Origin: Gonocerus acuteangulatus
Lineage: Eukaryota > Arthropoda > Insecta > Hemiptera > Coreidae
Reading direction: 5' to 3'
Assembly (NCBI GenBank): GCA_946811695.1
Contig: OX328126.1
Location: forward strand, 83,604,036-83,668,035
DNA: 64,000 nt
This document shows, piece by piece, positions 36,099 through 48,144 of the stretch (positions within the stretch are counted from its first letter, which is position 1; each line of letters opens with the position of its first letter). Below the pieces are notes generated by a model. The model did not search any database. It was not told where the DNA came from and saw nothing but the letters and a program-made list of their open reading frames with translations. The translations under genes and the position numbers were made by a program.

Positions 36099-37600
36099 AA
36101 TCAATCGCGCAGGAACTGCATAACGAAGCATTTTCCTTCGAATTCCAGAGTTGTCTCCATGTAAAAAGATAACTAATAAAGCATGAAAGAGATAGGGTGC
36201 GCCAAGTGGCAGAAGTCAGAACCCTGCAGTCTTCAAAGTCATAACAAAATATAAAGTCCGTCACGTAGGAGCTAAATAAGTAAGTACTTTCCTCAGAATT
36301 TGGGTAGTGTAGATTGCATTCCTGAACAATTTTCTTAAAATATCCTATATAAATAAAATAAAAACATGAACTTAATAAATACACAAAACTTGATATTTTC
36401 CTCTTTTTAACTGACGCAGGAAGAGGATACAGGACTGTAGGTGGACTTCCCTCTAGTGGTAGAAAGCGCTCCTAGCGGCGGCTTTGTGAACCTTCTTCTG
36501 GCAGGATAATTCTATTGAAATACAGTACAAAGTAAACCCCCCTTTCTGATAGACCGATTTAGCTCATTTTTACAAAACTTCTTTCTTATGAATTACCCAC
36601 GACGTATACCGAGTTTCGCTACAGTACCGCAAAAATTACGACCGGTATGAGTATATTTGTAATTTGGGCTCGGAGTAAACCCCCCCTTCTAATGAACCAA
36701 TTTAATTTATTTTTACAACACATTTCTCTGTAGATTACCAATAAAAATACCGAGTTTCATCGAAATACAACAAAACTTACTGCTGGTAGTGGCAAATTGG
36801 TAATGCGGGTCCGGAGTAACCCCCCCCCCTTTTTAATGAACCGATTTAATTTATTTTTACAACACATTTCTCTGTAGATTACCACTACGAATACCGAGTT
36901 TCATCGAAATACAACAAAACTTACTGCTGGTAGTGGCAAATTGGTAATGCGGGTGCGGAGTAAACCCCCCCCCCCTTTTTAATGAACCGATTTAATTTAT
37001 TTTTACAACACATTTCTCTGTAGATTACCACTACGTATACCGAGTTTCATCGAAATACAACAAAACTTACGGCTGGTAGTGGCAAATTGGTAATGCGGGT
37101 CCGGACTAAACCCCCCCCCCCCTTTAATGGACCGATTTAGTTTATTTTTACAACACATTTTCTCTGTAGATTATAGCAACGAATACCAAGTTTCGTTGAA
37201 ATATATCAACAAATACGGCTGGCATGGTCAAATAAGTGTTTTGGGTCCGGGGTAAACCCCCCCTTCCGTTGGACCGATTTTGGTGGTTTACGAACTCGTT
37301 CAATCGTTTGGCCGCTATCGTGTTAACAGACACACACATATATATAAATTTTAACGGGGGGTCAAACCTCAATAGCTACTTTCCTTCGGAGGAAAGTGCT
37401 AACAGAGGCACTCCTCGTGGCAGCTTTGCCATCCAACGTTTCAGCGGATGAATTCTATTCAAACATAGTACAAAATAGACCACCCCTTCCGATATAACAA
37501 TTAAGTTTAGTTTTACAACACATCATTCTGTTTCGAAGATACTCACGACGCACAATGGTGCCAAACTTCCGATGTTGGGGGGAAAAACCTTTAGATACTT
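36099..37600 (-). mobile_element. Older, diverged A-like element interrupted by copy 3
   Basis: The left piece 36099-36250 begins with a second hairpin end (cgcgcaggaactgcataacg). The right piece from 37403 (cactcctcgtggcagctttg and on) resembles the A sequence cgctccttgcggcggctttg. Copy 3 lies exactly between them, which fits insertion of a young A into an old one. Confidence 0.4.
36252..37402 (-). mobile_element. Family A element, copy 3
   Basis: It runs from aaagtccgtcacgtagga to ggaggaaagtgcta. It has four C-run units of about 140-145 bp (36670, 36815, 36965, 37110), more than the other copies, and a very short (TA)n (37336-37346). The right module is truncated relative to copies 1, 2 and 4. 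Confidence 0.6.
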
Positions 37601-37620
37601 GAATCTTTCTCATTTCGGGG

Positions 37621-37662
<42 letters not shown>

Positions 37663-38065
37663 TGCCGAGTCGAATGATACCACTGACAATTTGATAGAAT
37701 AATTATTTTGTGAGAGAAACGAGTTTTCTAATACTAAAACCGCAAAAATCAGCACGTTTTCAATTTACAAAAGCCATATTTTGCTCATTTTGTAGAGTCA
37801 TGTATATTTGAAAATGTATTTTCGAGTGCTGAGTTAAATAAATTAACAACCAATGTTAACAACTGTTAACTGTTCTCGACGAATTTCACTTTATTACAAT
37901 TTTCGCTTGTAACAGATATATTTTGGCAGTTTCACACGTGTTATTAGGTGGATTTCACTGTTAATGCTAAGTTACTTGCTATCACATACTGTTCAACAGC
38001 TCTCTAGAAAAAAATAGTAATAGTAATATCGTTTTTCGTGAAATAATCGCATCAGTTCATTCCTT
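37545..38065. repeat. Dispersed repeat C, copy 2, with a 38-bp T-run
   Basis: Diverged copy of 30195-30720 in the same orientation. An oligo-T tract occupies about 37623-37661. It ends about 100 bp short of the DPP-like exon. Confidence 0.6.
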
Positions 38066-38167
38066 ATTGCTACACGCCCTTCATTTAACGCTTGTCACAG
38101 ATATCAGAGTGCTTACGAATCAAGGATAGCTCATTAAATATAGCAATGGAATCACGAAGTAGCTTAC

Positions 38168-38242
38168 CTGTTTAATGTTATGTCGCAAGAGAACATAGTT
38201 GAGGTCATGCGAAGCTTGGAACCACTTCACGTTCAGCTGCCT
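38168..38242 (-). CDS. Exon of the DPP4-like gene (75 nt)
   Basis: Minus strand, acceptor ctgttttccag before 38242, donor cag/gtaagc at 38168. The 25 codons read RQLNVKWFQASHDLNYVLL, then RHNIKQ. This is the propeller strand (S-x-D-x-x-Y-x-LL-x-x-N-x-K-Q) that precedes the Y-R-H-S-F strand in DPP4/DPP6/DPP10/ome. It ends in frame 0, and the next exon at 15730-15782 begins in frame 0. The preceding exons should lie at higher coordinates or outside the window. The intron to the next exon is 22,385 bp. Confidence 0.85.
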
Positions 38243-38516
38243 CTGGAAAACAGAAAATAGAAATTTCTCTAAAGGCGAAGCAAAATATAATAATTTCAAG
38301 CATAACAATAGTAATGAAGCATAACAATGATATTATAGAGCTAAAACATTTCAGATTTTTTTTCGTCTGTGGTTTTTACTGCCGACATTTGAAAAAGAGC
38401 GAATCGCTACTTTCGCAAGCTCTCTATTCAATATAATTAAATAATAGAACTAAAATAAATTATTGCTCCGTTATAATATAATTGTCTCAATAGGAGGGGT
38501 TTTCCTGTTACTTACT

Positions 38517-39388
38517 CAGAGTAGGGTGTTATTTATTTATTTTTTTTTTTTTATTTTTTTTTTTTACGGCGCATCTACATCTAGGTCATTAGCGCCGACA
38601 TCCAGGGTGCAGCGAGGAATTTTACCAGCGAGCCGTGGGATGATAAAATTCCTGCCGGAGGTTGGGAATCGAACCCACCATCTCCCGCTTATGAATCCAA
38701 GGCGCTAGCCATTAGACCACGGGAGACCCCCAGTAGGGTGTTATTCAATACACTTTTTATTCACTAATCATTCAAATAATGTTTTATTTATTGGTTAAAT
38801 TATTTATCCACCCATTGATTTTTTATTCTATGAATAAGAGGGTTGGCTCATTACTCAATCATTTTTTATTGAATAAGAATTTGTTCATTGACTGATTTTT
38901 TTTATTTAATGAATAATTATTTATTTTGCATTCTTTATTCATTATTTTTATAAATTTAATGTTGTACATGGAACAACAATTTTTTAAGTAAACAAATTCT
39001 TTAAGTTCAGTAAACAATATCACCTAAATAAATAATTTTCATTAAAAGTAAGAAAAACTATAATGAATTTAGTAATTTTTATTAGAAAAGATTGGTAAAA
39101 TAACTTGTATTTAACGAACAATTTCAGTCCAATAAATCAATTTCATTCATTGATTGTTTCATTTAAATAAATAAATTTCATTCAATAAAAATCTTCATTC
39201 AATAAATAATTTTTATTCAATAAAAATTGTCATTCAATAAATCATTGTTATTCAATAATGAATAAAAATAAAAAGTTGCGTTATTCATTGAATTGACTGA
39301 ATAATGAATGAAAAATTATTCATTATTCAGAATAAAATAATTAATTTATACATTATTCTTCATTCCGAATGATTTTATACCAACACTG
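38517..39388. mobile_element. hAT-type MITE carrying a SINE
   Basis: Flanked by tacttact (38509-38516) and tacctact (39389-39396), a 7/8-matching 8-bp duplication. The right end, inverted, is cagtgttggtataaaatcat; the left end starts cagagtagggtgttatt. The interior is made of degenerate attcaataaa phrases. The SINE at 38534-38731 is inserted 17 bp inside its left end. Confidence 0.6.
38534..38731 (-). mobile_element. tRNA-derived SINE, second family
   Basis: The minus strand begins gtctcccgtggtctaatggc (A box) and carries ggttcgattccc (B box). The body ends near gcgccgt with an A-rich tail. The 14-bp direct repeat agtagggtgttatt (38520-38533 and 38732-38745) delimits it. It differs in head and body from the SINEs at 16695 and 28520. 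Confidence 0.85.
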
Positions 39389-39518
39389 TACCTACTGTCA
39401 ATTTCGTTTGAAGCAGGGCATATATAAGTTATTTGCACCGCGTGCTTTTAGTACCGGGCTATCTACAACTTGCCATCCTGATATCACCATTCCGGGAAAT
39501 AGTGACGTAAATGCAAGT

Positions 39519-40554
39519 AAAAAAGTCTGTCACGCAGGAGCTGCATAACTAAGCACTTTCCTCAGAATTTGGGTAGTGTAGACTGCTTTCCAGAACAATT
39601 TGCTTAAAATATCCTACATAAATAAAATAAAAACATGAATAGTTCTCTTTTAATTTTGTAATGAGTAACTGATAAATTATTAATTTGCTTCCAGAGTTAT
39701 GTTTACACATGGTACCTACTACACTACGTAATAAATACAAAAAACCTCATATTATCGTATTTTGATCTAACGCAGGAACCGGATACAGTCCCTCTAGCGC
39801 TCCTTGCGGCGCCTTTGTGGACCTATGTCTGGCTGGCTTTTCTATTGAAATATATTACAAAGTAAACCCCCCTTTCCGATTGACCGATTCAGCTCATTTT
39901 TATAACACTTCTTTCTCATGAGTTACCCACGTTCACCCAGCAGAAATTACGACCAGTATGAGTATATTAGTAATTTGGGTCCGGAGTAAACCCCCCCCCC
40001 CTCCTAATGAACCGATTTAGTTTATTTTTACATCACATATTTACCTGTAGATTACCACTACGAATACCGAGTTTCGTCGAAATATACCAAAAATCACGGT
40101 TGGTAGTGGCGAATTGGTATTGTGGGTCTGGAGTAAACCCCCCCCCTCTTAATGAACCGATTTAGTTTATTTTTACAACACATATTTACCTGTAGATTAC
40201 CACTATGAATACCGAGTTTCGTCGAAATATACCTAAAATCACGGCTGTTAGTGGCGAATTGGTATTGTCGGTCCGGAGTAAACCCCCCCTCCTTATGAAC
40301 CGATTTAGTTCATTTTTATATCTCACTATATTACCACTACGAATACCAAGTTTCGTTGAAATACAACAAATATTACGGCTGAAATGGTCAGATTAGTGTT
40401 TTGGGTTCGGGGTAAACCCCCCCTTCCGGTGGACCGATTTTGGTGGTTAACGAACTCGTTCAATCGTTTGCTAATTGAATGCTATATACCAAGTTTCGTG
40501 ACGAAAAAACAAAAACTCTGGCCGCTATCGTGTTAACAGACACATATATATATA

Positions 40555-40619
<65 letters not shown>

Positions 40620-40755
40620 AGATATACATAAATTTTAACGGGGGTCATTTTCGGTGTCTACTAGGTAGGATCGATAAAGATTTGAAGAAATTTTTCAAAA
40701 ATTCCGTCATGAGTCCAACCTCAATAGCTACTTTCCTTCGGAGGAAAGTGCTAAA
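39519..40755 (-). mobile_element. Family A element, copy 4
   Basis: Starts aaaaagtctgtcacgcagga and ends ggaggaaagtgctaaaa. Left module as in copy 1, three C-run units (39985, 40130, 40275), then acagacacatata and a (TA)n tract at 40543-40630, then the common right module. Non-coding. Confidence 0.65.
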
Positions 40756-40922
40756 AGTAATTGCATATGACTGTAAATAATGGTATATTGAGAGTATGTA
40801 TAATATATTCTTTAGTTCTATTTACCAGGGATTAGGATCATCCTAATTTATTAACCTTAAGTGCAGTTTCGTCATTGCTTCTCTAAAAATTGTCCTTGTT
40901 CTAGAAGACAGATTGTCTATCT

Positions 40923-41589
40923 CAGGGGTCTCCAAACTTTCCAGCCTTAGGGCCATACTGATTACTCCAGTAGGTTCCGAGGGCCAAAACCATATTGGTA
41001 CTACTTATTTGTGTGAGAAGACCTTCTCCAAAATGAAGTACACAAAAAATGTTTACAGATCTAAATTAACTGATGAGCATCTTAAATCTCTTTTAATAAT
41101 TGGTACAAGTAAAATTAGTCCACAACTACAAACTATTGTCAGTGGAAAATCTCAATTACATAAATCACATTAGTATTTCATATGTCATTATGCTTGTTAT
41201 AAGTTATGTTTTTATTTAAAATGTATAAAATGTTAGTTGGATTAATTTCAATAATTTGTTAGTTATTATATACTGAAGTTAAATTTTCTGCATATCATAA
41301 ATGTCTTTACTCATTACAATTCTGTGTTTCTTTATCCAACTTATCACAAAAACAATAACAATAAGCCTACAACAATGTTATGAGTAGTTAGCCCATGACC
41401 ATATCAATGTAGATGTCATATTAATAATTATTCAACATAAAATTAGAATACTTCAGTAAACTAAATTTAATTTGCTATAAAAAATATGTTCTCTAAAAGG
41501 AGTTTTCAAGTAAGCTAGCTCTCCGCGGGCCGAACAAAATCTGTCCGCGGGCCGGATGTGGCCCTCGGGCCGTAGTTTGGAGACCCCTG
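40923..41589 (+). mobile_element. hAT element with transposase C-terminal remnant
   Basis: The ends are caggggtctccaaact and its inverse agtttggagacccctg. There is a perfect 8-bp duplication gtctatct (40915-40922 and 41590-41597). The interior frame about 40996-41173 reads TTYLCEKTFSKMKYTKNVYR, then LTDEHLKSLL. That is the dimerisation tail of hAT transposases of the type domesticated in vertebrates as SCAND3/ZBED-like proteins. The rest of the enzyme is deleted. Total length 667 bp. Confidence 0.85.
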
Positions 41590-41727
41590 GTCTATCTAAT
41601 AGTCCGTCGAATTTTCTCTGTTGGTTCTGAGTGGAACGATGTGTATTACATGATTATGTATTTGACACATTTTTGCAGTTACGTTATTGTTTTTCTGGAA
41701 CGGCTATATGAGGCCTACAGCACGTGA

Positions 41728-41812
41728 TTGGTCACCCATTCAGGTATTGGTCACGTCCGACGTTGCGTAACTTCGGTGATCAACCAGAATCTCTGTATTC
41801 TACGTCGCTGTT
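41728..41812 (-). ncRNA. 5S rRNA-like sequence (degenerate)
   Basis: Read on the plus strand, ggtcacccattcaggtattg, then cgtccgacgttgcgtaactt and cggtgatc, follow the complement of metazoan 5S rRNA over about 80 bases with scattered changes. The 5S 5' end is not recognisable. It is probably a pseudogene or the head of a 5S-derived SINE. Confidence 0.5.
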
Positions 41813-42294
41813 TTACACAAGATTTCTTTGCTTGGGAGTATTTTTTTTATCAATGTGGCTTTCGTCTTAAGCGTTACGAACACCCTATTGACAATAAATA
41901 TAGAACACTAGTATTTCTAAAGCGTCACAACTCAAAAATCTCTGTTTTTCAGTTATGACTGTGAAAGACATTGGCAAATATCACTTTACCAGCCATCAAA
42001 ACTCTTTGAACCTAGCTTCAAAGCTTGTACACCAGAGGGCACTTTTGTCACTCTTCCTGCCTTAATGTTATCCCCCTACATTGGCCAGAGTGACACATTG
42101 TCTGTTGATTTTTTTTTTTTTTTTTTTGAGTTATGTCACTTTAAAAATACTAGTTCGATATATAAAAAGTCTAAAATAACTTTTTTAGCTCAATGAAAGA
42201 AATGCTTTATTCTTAATTTTTAGGACGCCATTTACATACATATGTCGAGTATTAAGGAAATTTACCATTTCTAAAGCATGGAATTTATTCAGCA
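41813..42294. other. No gene recognised
   Basis: It may be the body of the 5S-derived repeat. An oligo-T tract lies at 42111-42127. Confidence 0.3.
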
Positions 42295-43124
42295 CTAGCC
42301 GTTACCCGGCGTGCCATGCTACTAAATCTACTTTCAGCATATAGAAAAGCCTAAATAAATTAGAAACCAAATAAGTATTATTAAAATCTAATAACACGAA
42401 TCTGTAACTGTTATGAACCCGTGGCCTCCCAACTGTGAGTCCTAGACGACTTTGACCTAACCTATAACACCCCCCGTATCAAGACATACATGTATGCCAA
42501 GTTTGGTGAAAATCGGTCTAACGGAGTGGATTTTTATTAAAAAAAAAAAGACATACAGACAGACAGTTATAAGACGTTTTTGACTTAGCCTACGACACTC
42601 CCCTGATTAAGATCTACATGTGTACTGAGTTTAGTCGAAATCGGACGAACGGTGTGGATTTGTATAAGGGACGAACATACAGTCAGACAGTTATAAGACG
42701 TTTTTGACTTAGCCTAAGACACTCCCCAGATTAAGATCTACATGTGTACCGAGTTTAGTCAAAATCGAACGAACGGTGTGGATTTTTATAAGGGACAAAC
42801 ATACATAGAGACAGTTATAAGACGTTTTTGACTTAGTCTACGTCACTCCCCAGATTATGATCTACATGTGTACCGAGTTTAGTCAAAATCGGACGAACGG
42901 TGTGGAGACGGTATCGAGTTTATTTAAAATCGGACGAACGATGCGGATTTGTATATGGCACAAACATACAGACAGACAGATTTTTTTGACCTAGCCTAGG
43001 AGATTTCCCGTATTAAGACCTACCTGTCTGCCAAGTTTGGTCCAAATCGGTCAAACGGTGTGGATTTGTATAAGGAACAAACAAACAGAAAAACAGACAG
43101 ACACGTGATTTTTATATATATAGA
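42295..43124 (-). mobile_element. Non-autonomous Helitron, 830 bp
   Basis: The minus strand starts tctatatatataaaaatcac and ends gcacgccgggtaacggctag. TC at the 5' end, CTAG at the 3' end, and flanking A and T (43125 and 42294) are canonical Helitron features. The interior has about five tandem units of roughly 122 bp, each with ccgagtttagtcaaaatcgg, an acggtgtggattt phrase and acatacagacagacag. No Rep/helicase is encoded. Confidence 0.75.
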
Positions 43125-43214
43125 TTTCCAAGTCAAATTCAGCCTTTTTCTATCCAAGGTCTATGGGAAAAGGTTGAATTTGATATGGAAAATATTGAAC
43201 TTCTCTTGGAATTG

Positions 43215-43215
<1 letters not shown>

Positions 43216-43273
<58 letters not shown>
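43216..43273. repeat. (TA)n microsatellite
   Basis: A pure TA tract. A second tract lies at 43509-43552. Confidence 0.95.
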
Positions 43274-43274
<1 letters not shown>

Positions 43275-43499
43275 TTTTTCTTCCATTGTTGACCTCCAAC
43301 TTCCAATATTTTTGTTTTTTGTAGCCAATAGGTCATAAAAACACTCCTTTCACTTCATGTATTTTATTATTTTCACCCTAACCGGTTTCGAGCTATTCTG
43401 CTCCTCCTCAAAGGGTATTTCCTTAAATTATTTGTACATTATACATGTATAATTTGATTGAAACAATTACATATTTACAACATTATTATACATGTTATT

Positions 43500-43554
<55 letters not shown>

Positions 43555-43558
<4 letters not shown>

Positions 43559-43900
43559 AGAATAATATTTATTTCCAATAACTCTTTTTCGAGACGTGGA
43601 CAAGTCATATAATAATATTATAATACATTTAACACTACTTATGTCAAGATGCCAGTCCGGATGTTAAATCTATTTTAAAAAAAATTCTTCCGTTGTATAA
43701 CAAGTTCTTTGTCGGAGTATTCTTTTTAGTTTCTGGATAAGTCTTGTGGTCGGCTGGATGTTTCTTAATTCCTCAGGCAGGAAATTGAACAAAACTCCTC
43801 CACAAAACTCCACTCCTTTCCTATAAAACGTTGTCGTATGTTTCTGAATTTTGATTTTTCCTTTTTGGCGTGTAGAGTAGTAGTGGTCATCTCCATGAAA
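43555..43900 (-). pseudogene. CR1/L2-like LINE 3' end
   Basis: The minus frame holds KGVEFCGGVLFNFLPEELRN, then LIQKLKRILRQR and a final CYTTEEFFLK with a stop at 43670. This matches the reverse-transcriptase C-terminus (G-x-x-L-x-N-x-LP-x-x-R-N ... F-x-x-x-LK ... Y-x-x-x-EF) of CR1/jockey-type LINEs. The 3' tail ends ggaaataaatattattctat, typical of this group. It is truncated at the 5' end by a (TA)n tract (43899-43985). Confidence 0.7.
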
Positions 43901-43919
43901 TATATATATATATATATAA

Positions 43920-43987
<68 letters not shown>

Positions 43988-43989
43988 GG

Positions 43990-45375
43990 CGTACCAAACC
44001 ACACGGCTACCAAGTAAAAAATGTCAGATATATTAATTTTTTTCTTAAATATAATGTGTTCGCTTAATCTTCTAGAGATATTACCTTATGATTTCCATCG
44101 ATTTTTTTTTAAGAAAGAAAACTCACTTTTTTTGAGAATATTAAAAAAGTGAATTACTGCTGTACTTCCGGTCCGCAAGAACCACTCCCGATGGGTACGG
44201 AAATGAAAGATGTTTACATTTGAATCAAACTGGCACAATTTTCAGCTCAGAATGTGATTAACGCGGGAAAAATCAATTTTAAAAGAAACTTCTTGTATAA
44301 GCAATTTAAATAGTCTAAAATTATATATTTTTTCGAAAAAGTTTGAAAGCATAAGTTTCTATTTTTTTTCAACTAAGAATCCGGATCTGTGAAAAGTCGT
44401 TTAAATTTGAAAAGAATTAATGCTCGCTCTGTAGAGTCCGATTGCAAACCTTACCTCATTTACCTATCATCACAAAAATGGTTATGAAAAAAAAAAAAAA
44501 TCTGATTCATTGTAGGCTAGATTGTTTTGGACACCTAACAATTAAAAATTTGAATGAACGCGTATTTTATAACCAAGGGATAATGAAAGGCCGAAAATTC
44601 TCATCAGCACTTCAGGTATGCGTATTCGGTTCGTCGACAATATCAGGTTTTCCTCCCTATAGGGAGGGAAGAAACACCCTACGATTATGAAATTGATCTC
44701 TAGGAGTGATGACATTTATTTTAATTCCCCACTAAGACCTGGTGCGGAGATTTGAAGAGACCTTCCCGGGTTTGCCTTCCTAATATAGCCTCCACCTGTT
44801 GCTCGCCTCTCACTTTTTCCCTCGGCCCTGATTATTTTTCATCCCGCCGTGTCTTTCTCTCTTACACTTAGTATTGAATTGTGTCGATATAATAATATAA
44901 TTGATGTCTTGAGTTTTATTACGAAATAAAACTAAAAACGTTAAAGCATTACAAAATACTTCTTTCCATTTCTCTGGGATTTTGTTTTCTTACATCGGAG
45001 ATAATCAAGTAAATTCGAAAGAACAATTTTTAAAATGCTGAACTCGCATAAACTGCGTCATCCAAGCATATTTTCATGTAATGATTATACCTGGAGTTAT
45101 TAGGAGAACTTAGAATATAAGTTCAGTTTTCCCCGACTGAAGAAGTCCTAAAGAAATTTAAATCTGAACCCTTTCCGTAGGAACGCTTTCAGGCATTCGA
45201 ATAATTACCTGAGCTCAAAAACTATTTCGATATATTTGATCTTTTCATATTTAAATATACGAAAAGGTCAAAACTGCCATCCAACTTCCGATTCTCCAAG
45301 CGCAAGCAAAATGGTGGAGCAGGCGAGAATTCAGCGTGCTAGCCACTGAAATCTACAATTATGTGCGAACATTTT
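43990..45375. other. No gene; degenerate B terminus near 44600-44690
   Basis: AT-rich. The sequence ctccctatagggagggaag at about 44653-44671 plus an upstream cagcacttcagg resembles a decayed B 5' module. Confidence 0.35.
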
Positions 45376-45379
45376 TCAT

Positions 45380-46270
<891 letters not shown>

Positions 46271-46688
46271 TCCATTTCATTTAAAAGACTAACAGTGAAT
46301 CAATTTTGAAACTAATTTTCGCTGAGAGGGGTTCTCTGATTTACATTATATCTTCTTTCGCTAGTCTGAAAGTATAAATTGTTATCCAAGCTGTACTATA
46401 TAGAGAAGGTTTTTAGTCTAATAGCTACAAATTTTCCCCGGGGGGGGGGGGGGTATTTGGAGCTTAGTGCAGAAGCTTAGGGCGTAAGAAGGGCTAGAGA
46501 GCATTAGCGAAAGAAAGGAGTCGCGTAGCCGGGATACGTGAGCATAGGGACAAAAACATCTTACACGCCGGCAAAAAAATCTTATTAACCCTGGAGTTCT
46601 TATACTCGCTCCAAGTTCTGATTACTTCAGCATCGAACTCCATCTGCTTCAGGGAAAGATACCACAATAATGTAGTTACGGTTTTTTA

Positions 46689-46833
46689 GAGCGCGGTTCT
46701 TCCCTCCTTACATACGTAGGAAACCTGCTTATGAGGTTGACGTCATGACTCAATCCGGAAGTGTTGACCAGACAACTTTTGGTTTCAGAATTCCTAGATC
46801 TCTAAAATAACGGTGGTTCAAATGTATATACAC

Positions 46834-46886
<53 letters not shown>

Positions 46887-47628
46887 TATATATAAATATG
46901 TACAGGGTGTCCCAGTCTTAAACTGATAGACTTTGTATATCGATAGGGAATCAAAAAACCAAGTCAAAACGTATTTTAGCGATTTTCTCGTTTTCGCTTG
47001 GTTTTCGAGAAAAACGCAAAAAAAAAAAAAAAAAAAAAAGTGTTCCTTTTTACAAATCCCGATTTATCGCTTAAACGGAGCGTTGTATGAAAAAACACCA
47101 TATTACAAAAGTTGTAGCTTATTAAATTATCTTTAAGATGAGGCCAAATTCAGCGTCTTAGCTTGAATATAGATAATCTAACTGGACAAAATAGTCTCGG
47201 TTCACTTTTTTGATGAACAAAATGGCCATCCGATGGGTTATTCAAACACGATTATTCAAGCTAATTTAATAAGCTACAACTTTCGTATACAATGTTTTTT
47301 CGTAAACCGCTTGGTTTAAGCGAAAACGAGAAAATCGCCAAAGGACTATTTGGCTTAGTTCTTCGATTCCCCATCAATACAGGAAGTCTATCGGTTTAAG
47401 ACTGGGACACCATGTATAAGTTTTTGGATGTCTTAATGTTGGTGGCGAGCTGACCACATGCGGGGATGTAATGGCCCCTGAGGAGGTGGCCACGAAACAT
47501 GTAGGGAAAATATAGTGGGGGGGGGATAAAGGGGTAGAAAAGAAAATGAAGTGCTATGTTTGACCTACGCCATATATATCCAAAAACGTGATTATACTTG
47601 ATTGGTCAGAAACACGTGGAGTAGAATA

Positions 47629-47713
<85 letters not shown>

Positions 47714-47930
47714 CGTGTGTGTGTGCGTGTTCGCTCTCTCACAGGCTGAAAAATGGTCCGATTTTAATGAATTTTGTTACAATAATCTTTTGTTTAATTC
47801 AAAAGTCCAAGTTCGTTAACCAGCAGAATCCGTATACTTTTGACATTGTCAACATATACTTGTGACAATGAAAGTTTACTGTTACAATAGAAGTGTGCTT
47901 CAAGCTAATAATTGATTCAGCTAGTTAAAC
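46689..47930 (+). mobile_element. Family B element interrupted by a MITE
   Basis: The 5' module is at 46689-46830 (gcgcggttcttccctcc, cttatgaggttgacgtcatg, cggtggttcaaatg), followed by (TA)n. After the MITE and about 215 bp of unrelated sequence come a (TA)n(TG)n tract (47630-47710) and the B module gttcgctctctcacaggctg ... caagttcgttaaccagcaga. It is cut at its 3' side by the next B copy. Confidence 0.55.
46903..47414. mobile_element. MITE with long inverted repeats, TA target
   Basis: The ends are cagggtgtcccagtcttaaa and its near-inverse tttaagactgggacaccatg, flanked by TA (46901-46902, 47415-47416). Pairing continues inward for roughly 200 bp per side with about 80% match (gcgattttctcgttttcgct, gttgtagcttattaaatta). 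It is probably a Tc1/mariner-derived hairpin element. Confidence 0.65.
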
Positions 47931-47934
47931 CACT

Positions 47935-48076
47935 TTTAGCGTGGTTACTCCCTACCTTCATAGGGATAACCCGCTTATGAGGTTGACCTCACGACGCAAT
48001 CCGGAAGTGCCGACTAGAAACTTTCTCGTTTCAGACCCCATAGATCACGAAAATATAGGTGGTTCAAATTTGTATG

Positions 48077-48144
<68 letters not shown>

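Noticed and set aside
37623..37661. 38-bp T-run as a retroposon tail
   Set aside because: No retroposed body or target duplication borders it. It lies inside repeat C, where the other copy has a short T-run at the same place, so it is microsatellite growth.
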